Shown here in pieces: positions 52,949-64,000 of a stretch of DNA of 64,000 nt. The stretch's first letter is position 1. Every line of letters begins with the position of its first letter. The notes under the pieces were generated by a model. That model had not been told where the DNA came from. It made no database searches and saw nothing but the letters and a program-made list of their open reading frames with translations. A program made the translations under genes and the position numbers. The stretch covers positions 3,224,001 to 3,288,000 of the forward strand of contig JAUZTG010000029.1 of assembly GCA_030734395.1 (NCBI GenBank), given 5' to 3'. The DNA is from Sarocladium kiliense. Taxonomy: Eukaryota; Ascomycota; Sordariomycetes; Hypocreales; Sarocladiaceae.

Positions 52949-55017
52949 ATGGGCGTCGCCAAGTGCCTGGCGCTCTGTTGCGCTGCTGCAGCTTCCGTTG
53001 TCGCTGTAGCCATTGAAGACGCAGGTCCGTCTACCAGTTCGACTGCTATTCATCCTCTCGTTCGACAGTATACTGACCGTTCTTCAGCTCTGATCTCTCG
53101 CGAACCCTCCTCCCTCGCCGCCCTCTCTCCCCGAGCCGTCCAGAATGCCCCCGATGGCTACGTTCCCGAATCCGTGCGCTGTCCGTCCGATCGACCTACG
53201 ATCCGCAATGGCACCAATCTCTCAAAGCAGGAGAAGGATTGGGTACAAAAGCGGAGGAACGAGACGATCCCACACATCCGCGATCTCCTGAAGCGCATCA
53301 ACATCCCCGACTTCGACAGCGAGGAGTACCTCAAGGACGTGGAAAGCAACGCCACGGCATTACCAAACATTGGCCTGGCCGTGTCAGGAGGTGGCTATAG
53401 GGCGCTTCTGAACGGCGCAGGAGCATTAGCCGCATGGGACGCGCGATCAGTGGAGAGTGATGCGAAGGGAAACCTTGGTGGTTTGCTGCAGAGCGCAACG
53501 TATTTCTCGGGTTTGTCGGGGGGCGCCTGGCTGGTCGGCAGTATCTACACCAACAACTTCACCACGGTTCAGGCGAGTCTGGACTCTCCCATCATCTGGC
53601 AGTTCCAATTCAATATCTTTGAAGGTAAGATATCAGCGTCGTGACTTGGGGACCAACAACGAAGTGGAAGCTAATGCTGTTGGCTGTTCCAGGACCCGAG
53701 CAGTATTCATTACGACAGTATTGGGGAAACATCTTTGATGATGTTGGGGACAAGGACGATGCCGGCTATGAACGCTCCATTACCGATTACTGGGGTCGCA
53801 TGCTCTCTTACCAGCTCTTCAACGTGAGCGAGGGTGGCCCAGGCCTAACTTTCTCGTCTATTGCCGAAGACGAGCAATTCGCCAACGCAGAGGTCCCTCT
53901 TCCCTTCATCATCGCCGTTGGCCGTGCTCCAGGCGAGAAGATCATTGCCCTCAACTCTACTGTCTTCGAGTTCACGCCCTGGGAGCTTGGCTCGTCTGAT
54001 CCAACTCTTCACGGCTTTGCTCCTCTCAAGTATGTTGGGTCGAACTTCACCAACGGCTCGATTCCAGAGGACGGAAAGTGCGTCAACGGCTTTGACAACG
54101 CTGGCTTCGTGTTGGGCACGTCTAGCAGTCTGTTCAACCAGATCTCGCAGTATTTGACAGATGACAGTGCCGGCTATGTGCCGGACGATGTCCCAGACTT
54201 CGCTGTTAACGGGCTTGTATCTGTGCTCAATTCTATTGGTGACGAAAACAACGACATTGCCGATTGGACGCCGAACCCTTTTAAGGACTGGAATGTAGAA
54301 GAGAACCTCAGTGATGGCGACAGACTGACACTGGTCGATGGCGGCGAGGATCTGCAGAATATCCCATATCACCCACACATTTTCATCGAGCGTGAGGTCG
54401 ACGTTGTTTTCTCCATCGACTCCTCTGCCGACACGGAGTACGGGTGGCCCGATGGCGCCTCGCCTATTGCTACCTATGAACGTTCCCTCGAGAACATCTC
54501 CGAGGGCACCAGCTTCCCAGCCATTCCTGGCAAGCAGACCTTCATCAACCTCGGCCTTAACACTCGCCCGACCTTCTTCGGCTGCAACTCCTCCAACACT
54601 TCCGAGCCATCACCCCTAATCGTCTACATCCCCAACTATCCATATGTATACAACTCGAACATCTCAACGTTCCAAGCGACCATCAATGAGTCGGAACGTG
54701 ACGCAATGGTCGAAAACGGCTGGGCTGTCGCTACACAGCTCAACGCTACCCGCGACGTCGACTGGCCAGTCTGTGTCGGCTGTGCCATGCTCGCGCGCAG
54801 CTTCGAAAGAACAAACACGACCGTGCCCGACAAGTGCAAAGAGTGCTTCCAAAACTACTGCTGGAATGGGACTCTGTCAGAGGAAGATCAAGGGGAATAT
54901 GATCCGCAGCTTTTCAGTGAGGCCATTGATGTGCAGGATGCTGCAGGGATATTGGTGGCTAAGGGAGTCATGGCTTTGGGTATGGCGGTTGGCGTTGGGG
55001 CTTTACTTGCATTGTAA
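52949..55017 (+). CDS. Phospholipase B / lysophospholipase, GPI-anchored
   Basis: Two exons (intron 53625-53692) encode 666 residues. The start MGVAKCLALCCAAAASVVAV is a signal peptide. The patatin-like cytosolic phospholipase A2/PLB core shows SGGGYRALLNGAGALAAWD, the nucleophile in YFSGLSGGAWLVGSIY (G-L-S-G-G), and the catalytic Asp in LTLVDGGEDLQNIPYHP. Many N-glycosylation sites (NGT, NET, NNFT, NVS, NGS, NTT) and eight or more conserved C-terminal cysteines (CVGCAMLARSF, CKECFQNYC) fit secreted fungal PLBs. The hydrophobic tail (MALGMAVGVGALLAL) suggests a GPI anchor. It removes both acyl chains from phospholipids at the cell surface, for nutrition or, in pathogens, host membrane attack. 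Confidence 0.95.
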
Positions 55018-55454
55018 GGGAGGCGTTGTTGGCACTTTTATGGATTGGAGATTTCTTTGATGAAACATGTATTGGATAGCGCATTAGTTTATTCATGGAT
55101 TCTGTTAGACGACGAAATTGATCACGGATGAGATTTCGTACACAAGTTCGCTGGTTCAACAACCAGTTCGAACATCCTGTCGAATTGTGATAATTGTTTC
55201 CATGTTCCTTGACAAAAATCGGCGGCGGCTTTGGCTTATCTGAGCCCTCATATGCGCATTGCGGTTATAGTTGCACTCGAATCCTTCAACTTGTTCAAAT
55301 CCAAGCCTCGCAAAGTGCAGAGATCTCGGGGGTTTTGTTTATAATTTGATGTTGTGCAAGACAGCTGCACAGTCAAGCGATAATCGCCACCATGTTTTTC
55401 GCAAGTTGAGCCAAACAACTCGAAACCAGACTGACAGCCGATTCATAACCCAGA
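55018..55454. other. Intergenic between convergent genes
   Basis: 437 bp of 3' flanks of phospholipase B and the DJ-1 family gene; no gene seen. Confidence 0.5.
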
Positions 55455-56321
55455 TTACTGCGAGAGGCTGCAATCGCCGGTTGGCTCCACGCCGTGCCAT
55501 TCGGCAAAAGGATCGTCGCAAGGATCGGTATGGCGGACGTACTCGGTCACGCCCTGGATGTTGCGGGTCATTTCTTCGCCGTACACCTCATCCATAAAGG
55601 CGAAGATCAGGTCAAGGCCGGATGTGATCTGATGAGGAGGCGATCAGCATCGGCGACTGTGAGAAGACATGCAAGGGGGAGGGGGTTTATATACTCCTGA
55701 TGAAGTCCAGATGTTCCCATCAACAGTCCACCTCGCGGGCGATACCCAGTTGACGTCTGGGCCCATGGCGACAACAGCGTTCCAAGCCGCCTTGTTTGTG
55801 GTAGCTCGTTTTCCATCAAGGACGCCAGCTCTTGCGGCGATGCCGGAGCCTGTGCATGTGGTGATTAGGTATTGAACTTTGGGATATGTATCCCGAACGA
55901 AGTCAATGACCTTCGTCACATCACCAAGTCGTGATCCTGGGCCACCCGGAACCAGTAGAACATCGATATCGTCCGGAGGGTTGTCGAACGTGTGAGAAGG
56001 ATTGACGCTGAACCAGAAGCTTGAGTTTTGCGTGTTGAGTTCATCTCTCACCGGCTGGACCCAAACGGGATCGAGGGTCTCAGCGATGAGCGCGAGGTTC
56101 AGCTTCCGAGAAAATGCAGCATAGAACAAGGGGTTCAGTGGTCCAATGATATCCATAGAATCGAAAGAATTGAAAAGGGCCACTCCCCAATTCACCGGCG
56201 GCGAGGGAGCTTCCTTGGTCAATACCTTTGACCTCGATGGGGCAGGATCTCACTTACACGGTGCCGCTGAAGCAATGCTCGCGCAAGCTGAGACGAGAGT
56301 GGTGAACAACAAGCGCTGCAT
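55455..56321 (-). CDS. Secreted DJ-1/PfpI-family protein
   Basis: Three exons, about 260 residues. The start MQRLLFTTLVSACASIASAA is a signal peptide. It is joined by a short intron to PSPPVNWGVALFNSFDSMDI, the DJ-1/PfpI opening. Core motifs are VLLVPGGPGSRLGDV and the nucleophile elbow YLITTCTGSGIAARAGVLDG with the reactive cysteine, then KRATTNKAAWNAV and RWTVDGNIWTSSG. The last exon adds ITSGLDLIFAFMDEVYGEEM and ends in HGVEPTGDCSLSQ. Intracellular relatives are glyoxalases, chaperones or isonitrile hydratases; this version is secreted, which is the unusual point. The TATA box is at about -86. Confidence 0.88.
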
Positions 56322-57582
56322 GCTGAGGGTTCGGGGGAAATCTGCAATAGCTTGTTTTAATGGCTCTGAGACGAAAGCGTGGTGCACTCGTCCGATCTGT
56401 CGAGACTTTATATACAACGATGCGCAGAGAACCGTAAAAGCGCCCAATGGAAGGGACTCGTTGCGGTGAGCTCGTTTGAGCACATATTCCTCGAACTAAT
56501 CAACAAATGCACGCTGTAGGGTCAGATAAAGCTCAACACGAGGAAACCGAAAGATGCGAAACATGTCAATGATTCGATCGGACGACTCCCTCCGCAATGT
56601 ATGCTTGGCCAACATGGGAACGATGCTGATGCTCTGTAAGCAGACGTCGGCTTAGAGGGTACGCAATCATTCCCAGACCTCGACTTTCCTCGGTCGACGG
56701 GGTGAAAATACTGCCGCGAACTCTGGGATCATACATGTTGATGAGATCTTGTTCAGTGTTATGTCGCACTACCAGCCTTCTCGTCCAGCATGTCCTGGCA
56801 TTTCGATTGGCTACGCACATTGTCACAACCTGGCTCAAAGACCAGAGGTTCCGTGAGCATCTGAAGTCTACCAGAATCCTGCCTCACACAGCGTTGATAC
56901 ATCGTCCTGCTAGTCCCCAAAGTCGCCTGAATCTTTTCGCTTCATGCTACTCGGCGCTGAGTAACGAGTTCCGTCCTAAATCGCTACACTTACGGTGCAC
57001 TCTTTGCATGACGGTCGTTTGCATCATTTCCACGATAGATTAACCTTGTAGATTCTGAGCCTCAATCACTGGAGCGGGGAATCAACAGTTCAGGCTCCCA
57101 ACTATGAGGAGACAGTACGTAGGCTTATGTGCCGTGCATTAGCTCAACATGTCCCCTCATTTTCCGGGGTCCTGCGTAATAGCTCCAATAGTAACCCTGC
57201 TGTATTCCCAGGAGACGTCATGAAGGGATTGCTTCGTAGATGTTGTTGCCCACTCAGCGTGGTAGTCGGTCCGACAGTATTCTTGCTCCGTCTCTACAGG
57301 ATAGACTTGGCCCTTGGCTTCAATCCTCTCTCTGCCATAGAGGTTCTTGGTCATCGGCGATGCTTGCTCGAAGCAACTAAGCGCGATATGAATCCCTGCT
57401 ACCCCAAGCTTTCCAGGTTTCTTCGCGGCAGTTAACCGAAGCCACTACCGAGCTCTTAGTTGAAGCATGTACCCGCGCACATACGCTTGAAGATTATTAT
57501 TTAAGGCTCTAAAGCTGCTCCGGCAGAGTTCCCAAATATGGCTTGTGCTCGGTTCATGTATGGCTTCTGACGGACCTGCAGG
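56322..57582. other. Divergent intergenic region (DJ-1 and GH32 genes)
   Basis: About 1.26 kb. No gene is seen. The left end carries the DJ-1 promoter. Confidence 0.5.
56407..56414 (-). promoter_or_regulatory. TATA box of the secreted DJ-1/PfpI gene
   Basis: TATATAAA on the minus strand, 86-93 bp before the ATG at 56321. Confidence 0.6.
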
Positions 57583-59498
57583 ATGAAGTACGGCTGGATT
57601 CTTGAGGCCGTTGGCCTGACTGCTCGCCAATCGGGGGACATCGATTACAGCGCTGCTCCTCCAAACCTTTCGACATTGGGCAATAACACCCTATTCGACA
57701 CATGGCGCCCTCGAGCCCATATCCTCCCACCTTTCGGTCAAATCGGAGACCCGTGTGCCCATTACACAGATCCAGAAACTGGTCTGTTTCACCTGGGCTG
57801 GCTTTACCGAGGAGTTTCTGGTGCAACGACGGATGATCTTGTCACCTACCGCGATATAAACCCAGATGGTGGCCAATTCATAGTTGCTGGCGGGTTGAAT
57901 GACCCTATTGCTGTCTTCGATGGATCCGTCATCCCTGCCGGCATCAATGGCAAGCCGACGTTCTTCTACACCTCGGTCTCGTATCTGCCTATCCAATGGA
58001 CAATCGACTACACGCGAGGGGCTGAGACTCAATCTATGGCTGTCTCGTACGATGGAGGCCGCAATTTCACTAAGCTTCAGCAAGGACCCGTCATCCCCGA
58101 TCCACCATTTGCTGTCAATGTAACAGGGTTCCGTGACCCATTCGTCTTCAAGCATGCGCACTTTGACAAAGCTCTCGACAGCAAAGAGGGGACATGGTAT
58201 ACAGTCATCTCAGGCGGGATTCACAACGTCGGACCCAGGTTCTTCCTCTATCGCCAGCACGACCCCACGTTCCAGTACTGGGAGTACCTGGGAGAATGGT
58301 GGTCCGAGAGCGTCAACTCAACCTGGGGAGACGGCACCTGGGCTGGGCGATGGGGTTTCAACTTTGAGGTTCCGAACGTGGTTGGTCTTGACGAGAATGG
58401 ATACAACGAGGAGGGAGAAGTCTTCGCTACAACTGGTGCAGAATGGTCACTCGCTCCCATTGAGCCTCAAGTGTCCGACTTTCGCCAGCAACTCTGGGCA
58501 GCCGGCGATCTCCGACGCGATTGCAAGACAGGCGAACTAAGATTCATTCCGAACATGGTGGGCTTCCTTGATTGGGGCCACTCAGCATACGCTGCGCAAG
58601 GCAAAGAGCTACCGTCCTCGTCCCAAGCCTCGTCTAAGAGCGGTGCACCTGATCGCTTCATTGTGACTGTCTGGCTGACGGGCAATCTGTTTGGCACTCT
58701 TGAGGGGTTTCCCTCGGCACAACAGAACTGGACAGGTTCGCTCCTTTTGCCTCGCGAGTTGAGTGTTGGGAAGATCAGCAATGTCGTTGATAATGAGCTC
58801 GCGCGGGAAGAGCACGCGTCATGGCGAGTTGAGTCTGAAGGCGATGGCGTTGTGGAGCTTGCAACTCTGAAGCAAGTCGTTGCAAGAGAGACGTTGCAAG
58901 AAATGCTCAGCGTTAATACGTCCTTCACCGAAGAAGCTCGAGACGTGAGCTCTTCAGGAAGTGTGGTCTTCTCACAAACTCCTTCATCCAAGTTCCACGT
59001 CATTCAGGCCAGTCTGACTTTCCCTCAGTCTGCCAGAGGATCAAATCTCAAGGCTGGACTGCGGATCTTGACATCCGAACATGAGAGCACAATGATTTAC
59101 TATCAGTTCTCAAATGAGTCGATCATCATCGATCGTAGCAGAACCAGCGCTGCTTCAGAAACAACAGATGGCATTGACGCCGCGAACGAAGCGGGGCGTC
59201 TTCGTCTGTTCGACTTGATGGCCAATGGAGAAGAACACATGGAGACTTTGGATCTCACCATCATTGTAGACAACTCAATCGTTGAGGTTCACGCAAATTA
59301 CAGGTTCGCATTGAGCACCTGGGCAAGGTAATTCCGACAGAACCTCATCAAATACGTAGTGACTTTCTAACTTTGGACTTCAGGTCTTGGTACGAAGATT
59401 CGCGAGAGATTCACTTCTTCCAGGAAGGCGAGGGGTCGGTCCGTTACCACAACATCACTGTATTCGAGGGTTTGTTCGATGCCTGGCCAGAGCGATGA
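57583..59498 (+). CDS. Glycoside hydrolase family 32 (fructosidase/invertase type)
   Basis: Two exons (intron 59328-59383) encode 619 residues. The N-terminal nucleophile region reads PPFGQIGDPCAHYTDPETGL in place of the usual N-D-P-N-G. The RDP motif is GFRDPFVFKHAHF, and the acid/base motif is NFEVPNVVGLDENG (E-V-P). Beta-propeller Trp/Gly patterns and a C-terminal beta-sandwich (LDLTIIVDNSIVEVHANYRF) complete the GH32 layout. It should cleave terminal fructose from sucrose, inulin or levan. The sequence begins MKYGWILEAVGLTARQSGDI with no signal peptide and with an in-frame stop just upstream. So it may be intracellular, or a signal exon may be missed. It ends 185 bp from the P450 gene, tail-to-tail. 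Confidence 0.9.
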
Positions 59499-59683
59499 TC
59501 CTCGTGTAGAAACGAACCGATTTGGGCGTGCAAATCGAACAGAGACTGTACGATCATCCTGCGCTGTGAGTTCAGCTTTCACCGTCACAGCTTACACCCA
59601 AACGCCTAAACACGATGAAAAAGCCATAAAGTCTTCAATCTTCACTGCGATGATCTCTTGGACGCTCTCCGGGATACCCCTTC

Positions 59684-61440
59684 TCACTTTACCACCCTCG
59701 GTGCTAGAACCATTGGCATGTCGCTGTGATACATGAACCAAGCATTGCAATACTTCCACACGTGTGCCGGATCTTCCAATCTGATCTGCTTGGATGTCAG
59801 CAGCTAACCCATGATAAAACCAGGACGGCGAACTCACGTCAAATGTGCTGTAAAGAGTAGCAACAAGTTTATACATCTCCAACTTGGCCATGTTCCTCCC
59901 CACGCAAACCCGACTGCCTGTTCCGAACATAAAGTCAGTCACGTCTTGCATTCGTCGAAGTCTAGAGGCAAAGTCGGCATCGCTTTCGTCGTCTTTCTGG
60001 AACCATCTTTCCGGGACATAATCGTCCACATCGTCCCCGAAGATGCCCTCATCGTGAGTCACCACGGCAGGGTTTAGCCCAACCTTTGTTCCGACTGGGA
60101 TGAAGCGACCATCAGGGAGAGTGAATCCCCCATCGGGCACTTCACGCTCCAGTATCAAGCCAACACCGGGACACAGCCTGAATGACTCCTTGATGCAGGC
60201 ATCCAAGTAGGGCAGCTTGATGAGGTCTTTCCACTGAGCTGGTAAAGACAGCTGAGCTTGCTCCAACTCGGTCACTAGTTTATCGTACTTTTCTTGATGC
60301 TTGGCCAAAAAGTAGAAGACAGGTTTGATGGCGCCAGAAGTCGAGTCTCCACCAGCAAGAACATTGGCCAGCAGATAACGGAGAACCTGCTGGTCATCGA
60401 CATAGTCGTACTGGTCCTTGAGCCTGTGGTACCTATCAATGAAGAGGTCTTGGTCCTTGGGCTTTTCGGCGCCAGAGGCTAGCTGCTGCTGATATTCCGT
60501 GAGTGTGCGCAGTGCATAGAGAAAGCCATTGACAAGTGGCCTCGGACCAATGCGATACCACGGGTTCTTGTCAAGCCACTCGTCGAGCCATGGGATCTGA
60601 GACAGCTGAAACAGAAGTCAGAGTGGGCTGAAATAGCAGGTGTCTAAGTACGAGGAAGCTGAACTCACAGAGACAAAGTACTTCAACCCGGCAGTCGATT
60701 CGCTGATGATACCATTCACGTCCCGCCTTTCTCTAATGAAACCGTACCCTTTACCCCAACTGACATTGCCCATGGCATCCCATGTAACTTGAGCGATCAG
60801 TTAAGGTTTCACTCGATTCAATGATTGACTTACAGTAAGAGATCCAGTCGTCAATCATACACACAGCATTCTTATCAACATATTCCTCATTCAGTTTCTG
60901 AACTAGCTCACGCAACGTCTCGTCAATCAGCGGCTCGAAGTCGAGGACTTTGGAAAGCGTCCACAGGCCACCCAAAGGCTTCGAGTATTTTGTATGGAAC
61001 GCCTTATCTTGAGTGTTGAAGATGTTTTGAATCCTCTTTCCATCGAGAACGACATCATTCACCCGGTACATGTCACTCTGCCCCTCGAAGGTTAGCTCAA
61101 CGCAACGGAGACTTGAAACACGTGCTGGTTGGGGTATATTTACCTTCCTCCACGCATTCTTACTGGTATAGATGACCTTGATCAACTCCGGGTCGCTGAG
61201 ACTTATGGTACTTGGACCAACGCGAACGGCGGTGCCCCATTGGCGATGCCACTTGAGATGCTTTCGATCGACATCGCCTAAAGTCGCAAGGTAGGCACGC
61301 CAGCCATCTGTGTACCTTGAAAGAAAAGGGCCTGGGAAGACCTTGAGAGGCGAGAACAGGAACTCCCAAGCAACTTTGGCTGAGACGATCGCGGCCAAAG
61401 TTCCAAGAACGACATTGGGCGTCAATTCAATCAGAGCCAT
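59684..61440 (-). CDS. Cytochrome P450 monooxygenase
   Basis: About 510 residues over five or more exons. MALIELTPNVVLGTLAAIVS and following residues form an ER membrane anchor, then the Pro-rich hinge FSPLKVFPGPFLSRYTDG. The I-helix is VLAGGDSTSGAIKPVFYFL, K-helix KESFRLCPGVGLILER (E-X-X-R), PERW region YVPERWFQKDDESD, and the heme loop FMFGTGSRVCVGRNMAKLEM with the Cys ligand. The last intron, spliced to a CAG acceptor at about 59770, gives STFDIRLEDPAHVWKYCNAW and a stop at 59684; retention would give a different tail ending at 59592. The substrate is unknown and there is no cluster partner. It might be catabolic, for example benzoate- or pisatin-type. Confidence 0.93.
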
Positions 61441-63270
61441 AGTCTCTATCCAGCTGAATCGGCGAAGAAGTAAGAAATATACTCAGTCACAAGGATAGAG
61501 GCACAGGAGGCGGGGTGGTTCGTGTTATGTAGTAAGTGGGCTAATCTTGAAGCTCATACAAGGCAATGACTGCATGAGAATGATGGGTCACCGGTTTCGT
61601 CACAGCCAATTGTAACGATGAGCATCTGCCGCTGGACCTCACGTATCGACGCAAAAGCCGACCCCTAGATCCCGGTCTGTGGTGGAAGATGATCAACCAG
61701 CGGAACAGATGTGCAGAAGTCATTGGGAGCGCATGAGCACATGCCAGCAGGAGGCACAGCACATCGACGCTACAAACCCGCCAACGTAAGGATCATACAG
61801 GTATCCTCCTTCCAATCCAGACTTGCAACGACGTAGCATGCCTTTCAGCTGCATGCAGGAAGTCGGGTGGAGACTGGAGAATGATGCGTGGTGAAGTGGC
61901 AAATGACCAAGCTCGGCCGATACATAAACGGGACAAGATCGGACATCAGCTCGGGAAGCCTAATTTCGATTGGACCAGTATCTTTAACGTAACGACTTTC
62001 TCAGAAGCATGCTCGGCGGGAAGTACCCATGACTGCTTGTATACTCACTCAACTCAAGTCGCAAGTCGAGCCAGAGGACCCTTGACCTCCATCCAACCTG
62101 TCCCATAAACCATGTGCATAGATTTGCCAGACACTAAGCACGCAAATACAACACCAAGAATCTCACTGTTCACAAATCTATAGATAAGCGCTTCAAGCGA
62201 TGGACGGGAAGCCCTCATCCTCCATCACCCTCCAATTTCCCCTCGCCTGCCTGACCCCCGTGTTGTTCGCCTCAGGTGCGGGATGGTGACAACCTCCAAG
62301 CTGTCAAATATGTCCTGCAGACAGCCGCCCGTCTCCCGAGACATCCAATCTTCACCGGAAGCGATGCCTGCAGGACTGATAGCCACAGGACAAGACCAAC
62401 AATCGAAGGTCCCGTCAGTCTCTTTTCTTCTGCCCGATTGGGTCTTCCTGCAGCTCGCCTATGCGACCCCAAGTGACCCGAAAGTGGCTGACAGGTTCCA
62501 AGGCTATTGGATCGGCCGGCTTCAAGACTGGTGTCTGCCCCGAGCGCGTTGCATCAGCATGGCAAATAAAGGCTCGAGCCGATGGATTGATGCTTCCGTA
62601 TAGACTTCCCTGGTACGGGCACGCTGCAGCGCCAAGCCTAACCTCAGACAGCCCGAGGGCATGCGTCTGCAGTTTGGACCTTCAAAGGCAGTCAGGAAAC
62701 AACAACAGTTCCGTTAACGTAGTTTTCCATTGAATGGGCTTTCATCCCATGGCTGACCTGAAACTTACTCAGGTTGTAGGTCAAGACCTAAAATTGTCCA
62801 TCTATGGTTGAGGAGGAGTCGATGACCAGGTACTTGACGGGAGAAACTATCCTCACTCAATCACGAGGTAACGGTAAGAGCATACGGTCGTGGAGAGCAA
62901 CTATTTGAGCACTGTAAAAAGTAATGATTTCATATTATGGCCAGCAGCCAAGGTTTGTAGTGGAGGTGAGCTGCACTGTTTACAGCACAGCTCTCAGAAA
63001 TGATAGAAGGCAACTTTCCGTGATGAGCAAGCAGAATTCGTGACCGACGGCTAGAATTTATTCTTCAACTATCAAGAGCCGACAGAGACACAGCAACAGA
63101 AAAAGCATGGTCCCTGCGATGGCTGGCTCTCGGAGACTGCACAAACTGGCTCTAGGAGATGTATATAAGTTGCAAGGCCAGCCAAAACTCGCATGCTCAC
63201 CTCTCAAGACAAGAAGCCTGAATCTATGGTCATCACTGAACAACCCCGCTATCTCCTGACATCTGTCACT
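61441..63270. other. Intergenic, no gene seen
   Basis: About 1.8 kb between the divergent P450 and receptor genes. Short frames only (for example 62276-62603) without domain content. The receptor promoter is at the right end. Confidence 0.5.
63162..63169 (+). promoter_or_regulatory. TATA box of the Pth11-like receptor gene
   Basis: TATATAAG lies 24 bp before the first in-frame ATG (63193) and 102 bp before the Met at 63271. That supports the later start. Confidence 0.6.
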
Positions 63271-64000
63271 ATGCCATCCTCAATTTCGCCTGATTACCTC
63301 GCTGAGAGCTCAGCCTCCATCATTCGAGGCTCGGTATGGACCTCCACAGCCGTGGCTCTCCTGATGGTCATTCTACGCTGTTATACACGCCTATGGCTGC
63401 GAAAGGTCTTCGGCCTCGACGATGTGCTGATTCTCATTTCAATGGTGAGATTCCTCTTCTAACTCAAACCATCTACATCGCAAACTTACAAATCACTAGG
63501 TCATCCTCCTTGCCTACGCCGCCGTCATCGAAGTCGCCGTCTCAAACGGTCTCGGTCGCCACATCGACTTCGTTCTTCAAAATCCAGAGAAGGCTCTCCT
63601 CGTTGGTCTTCTGGGACAGATATCCCAACCTCTTGTCATCATGAGCTGTGCTATTGGGAAGACATCCTTCGCAATCACCCTGATGCGCGTCGCTGCTCAA
63701 CGATGGATCCATGTCGTCCTGTGGATTGTCATCTGGACGATGAACATTCTTCACATCGTCGTCTCCGTGTTCGTCTTCGCGAGGTGTGAGAATCCTCGGG
63801 CAACGTGGGATCCTTCAGTGGTGTCTGAGTGCTGGAGCCATGAGAAGTACGTAGCCTTTACGCTATTCATCGGCTGTAAGTACTGAGTTGATGTGCTCCA
63901 TCTATCTGAGTCAATGGTGCCTTCTAACAGCCTAGCAGCCTACTCTGCGGCAACGGACTTTGCCCTCGCACTCCTACCTTGGGCGATGCTCTGGCACCTC
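63271..64000 (+). CDS. Pth11-like rhodopsin-domain membrane protein, 5' part (cut by right edge)
   Basis: An integral membrane protein of the fungal rhodopsin-like/Pth11 group. From MPSSISPDYLAESSASIIRG it shows TM1 (SVWTSTAVALLMVILRCYTR), the conserved RLWLRKVFGLDDVLILISM, TM2-3 (VILLAYAAVIEVAVSNGLGR, ISQPLVIMSCAIGKTSFAIT) and WIHVVLWIVIWTMNILHIVV, then the CENPRATWDPSVVSECW loop. After an intron near 63880-63938 comes SYSAATDFALALLPWAMLWHL. Introns near 63445-63500 and 63877-63939 are consensus-like. Magnaporthe Pth11 itself senses surface cues for appressorium formation, but most paralogues are uncharacterised. No CFEM domain precedes it. The remaining helices and the tail lie beyond the window. 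Earlier in-frame Mets (63193, 63226) are possible starts. Confidence 0.88.

Noticed and set aside
55140..55190. GTTCGAAC-like segment reminiscent of a tRNA T-arm
   Set aside because: No acceptor stem, D-arm or anticodon arm can be folded around it.
57583..61440. Possible small metabolic gene cluster of GH32 plus P450
   Set aside because: Only two convergent genes of unrelated pathways; no synthase, transporter or regulator beside them.

Overview
The window is nuclear DNA of a filamentous ascomycete (Pezizomycotina). Genes lie on both strands without operons. Most are interrupted by 45-80 bp introns with GT...AG ends, often with a CTAAC-type branch site. The family set is typical of moulds: a Zn2Cys6 regulator, HsbA, an Egh16-like protein, a Pth11-type rhodopsin-domain receptor, a Dal5-type MFS carrier, phospholipase B, P450 and GH32. 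HsbA, Egh16-like and Pth11-like genes together suggest a surface- or plant-associated fungus. A Dothideomycete is possible, but the sequence alone does not settle the class. No virus, CRISPR array, tRNA, rRNA or intact transposon was found.

Layout. 1-15 kb: 5' part of a DUF89/ARMT1 phosphatase gene running off the left edge; a Zn2Cys6 transcription factor; an HhH-GPD DNA glycosylase/lyase; an aldo/keto reductase; a small, possibly mitochondrial protein; a secreted protein of a fungal family whose function I do not know; a GABA/choline-type amino-acid permease; an unidentified helical protein. 15-28 kb: a minus-end-directed kinesin-14 with an in-frame TAG; an LOA1-like lysophosphatidic acid acyltransferase; mitochondrial dihydroxy-acid dehydratase (ILV3); HsbA; mitochondrial ClpP head-to-head with another mitochondrial-type gene. 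28-38 kb: a free-standing polyketide-type thioesterase, alkaline phosphatase, GPI-anchored 5'-nucleotidase, a small membrane ORF pair and a Dal5-family transporter. 38-49 kb: long gene-poor stretches with an NHX4D acyltransferase, then an AT-richer part carrying a small secreted protein and an Egh16-like protein. 49-64 kb: a cupin, a Pos5-like NAD(H) kinase, phospholipase B, a secreted DJ-1/PfpI protein, a GH32 enzyme tail-to-tail with a P450, and the 5' part of a Pth11-like receptor cut by the right edge.

How genes relate. There is no biosynthetic gene cluster. Visible themes are mitochondrial function (ILV3, ClpP and its divergent partner, NAD kinase), phosphate and lipid scavenging at the surface (alkaline phosphatase, 5'-nucleotidase, phospholipase B) and secreted interaction proteins (HsbA, small secreted protein, Egh16-like). 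Several secreted or inducible genes carry a clear TATA box about 85-120 bp before the ATG. The features most worth checking are the kinesin stop codon, duplicated CCGG arrays in the promoter between the unknown secreted protein and the permease, and the 209 bp bidirectional promoter of the mitochondrial pair.
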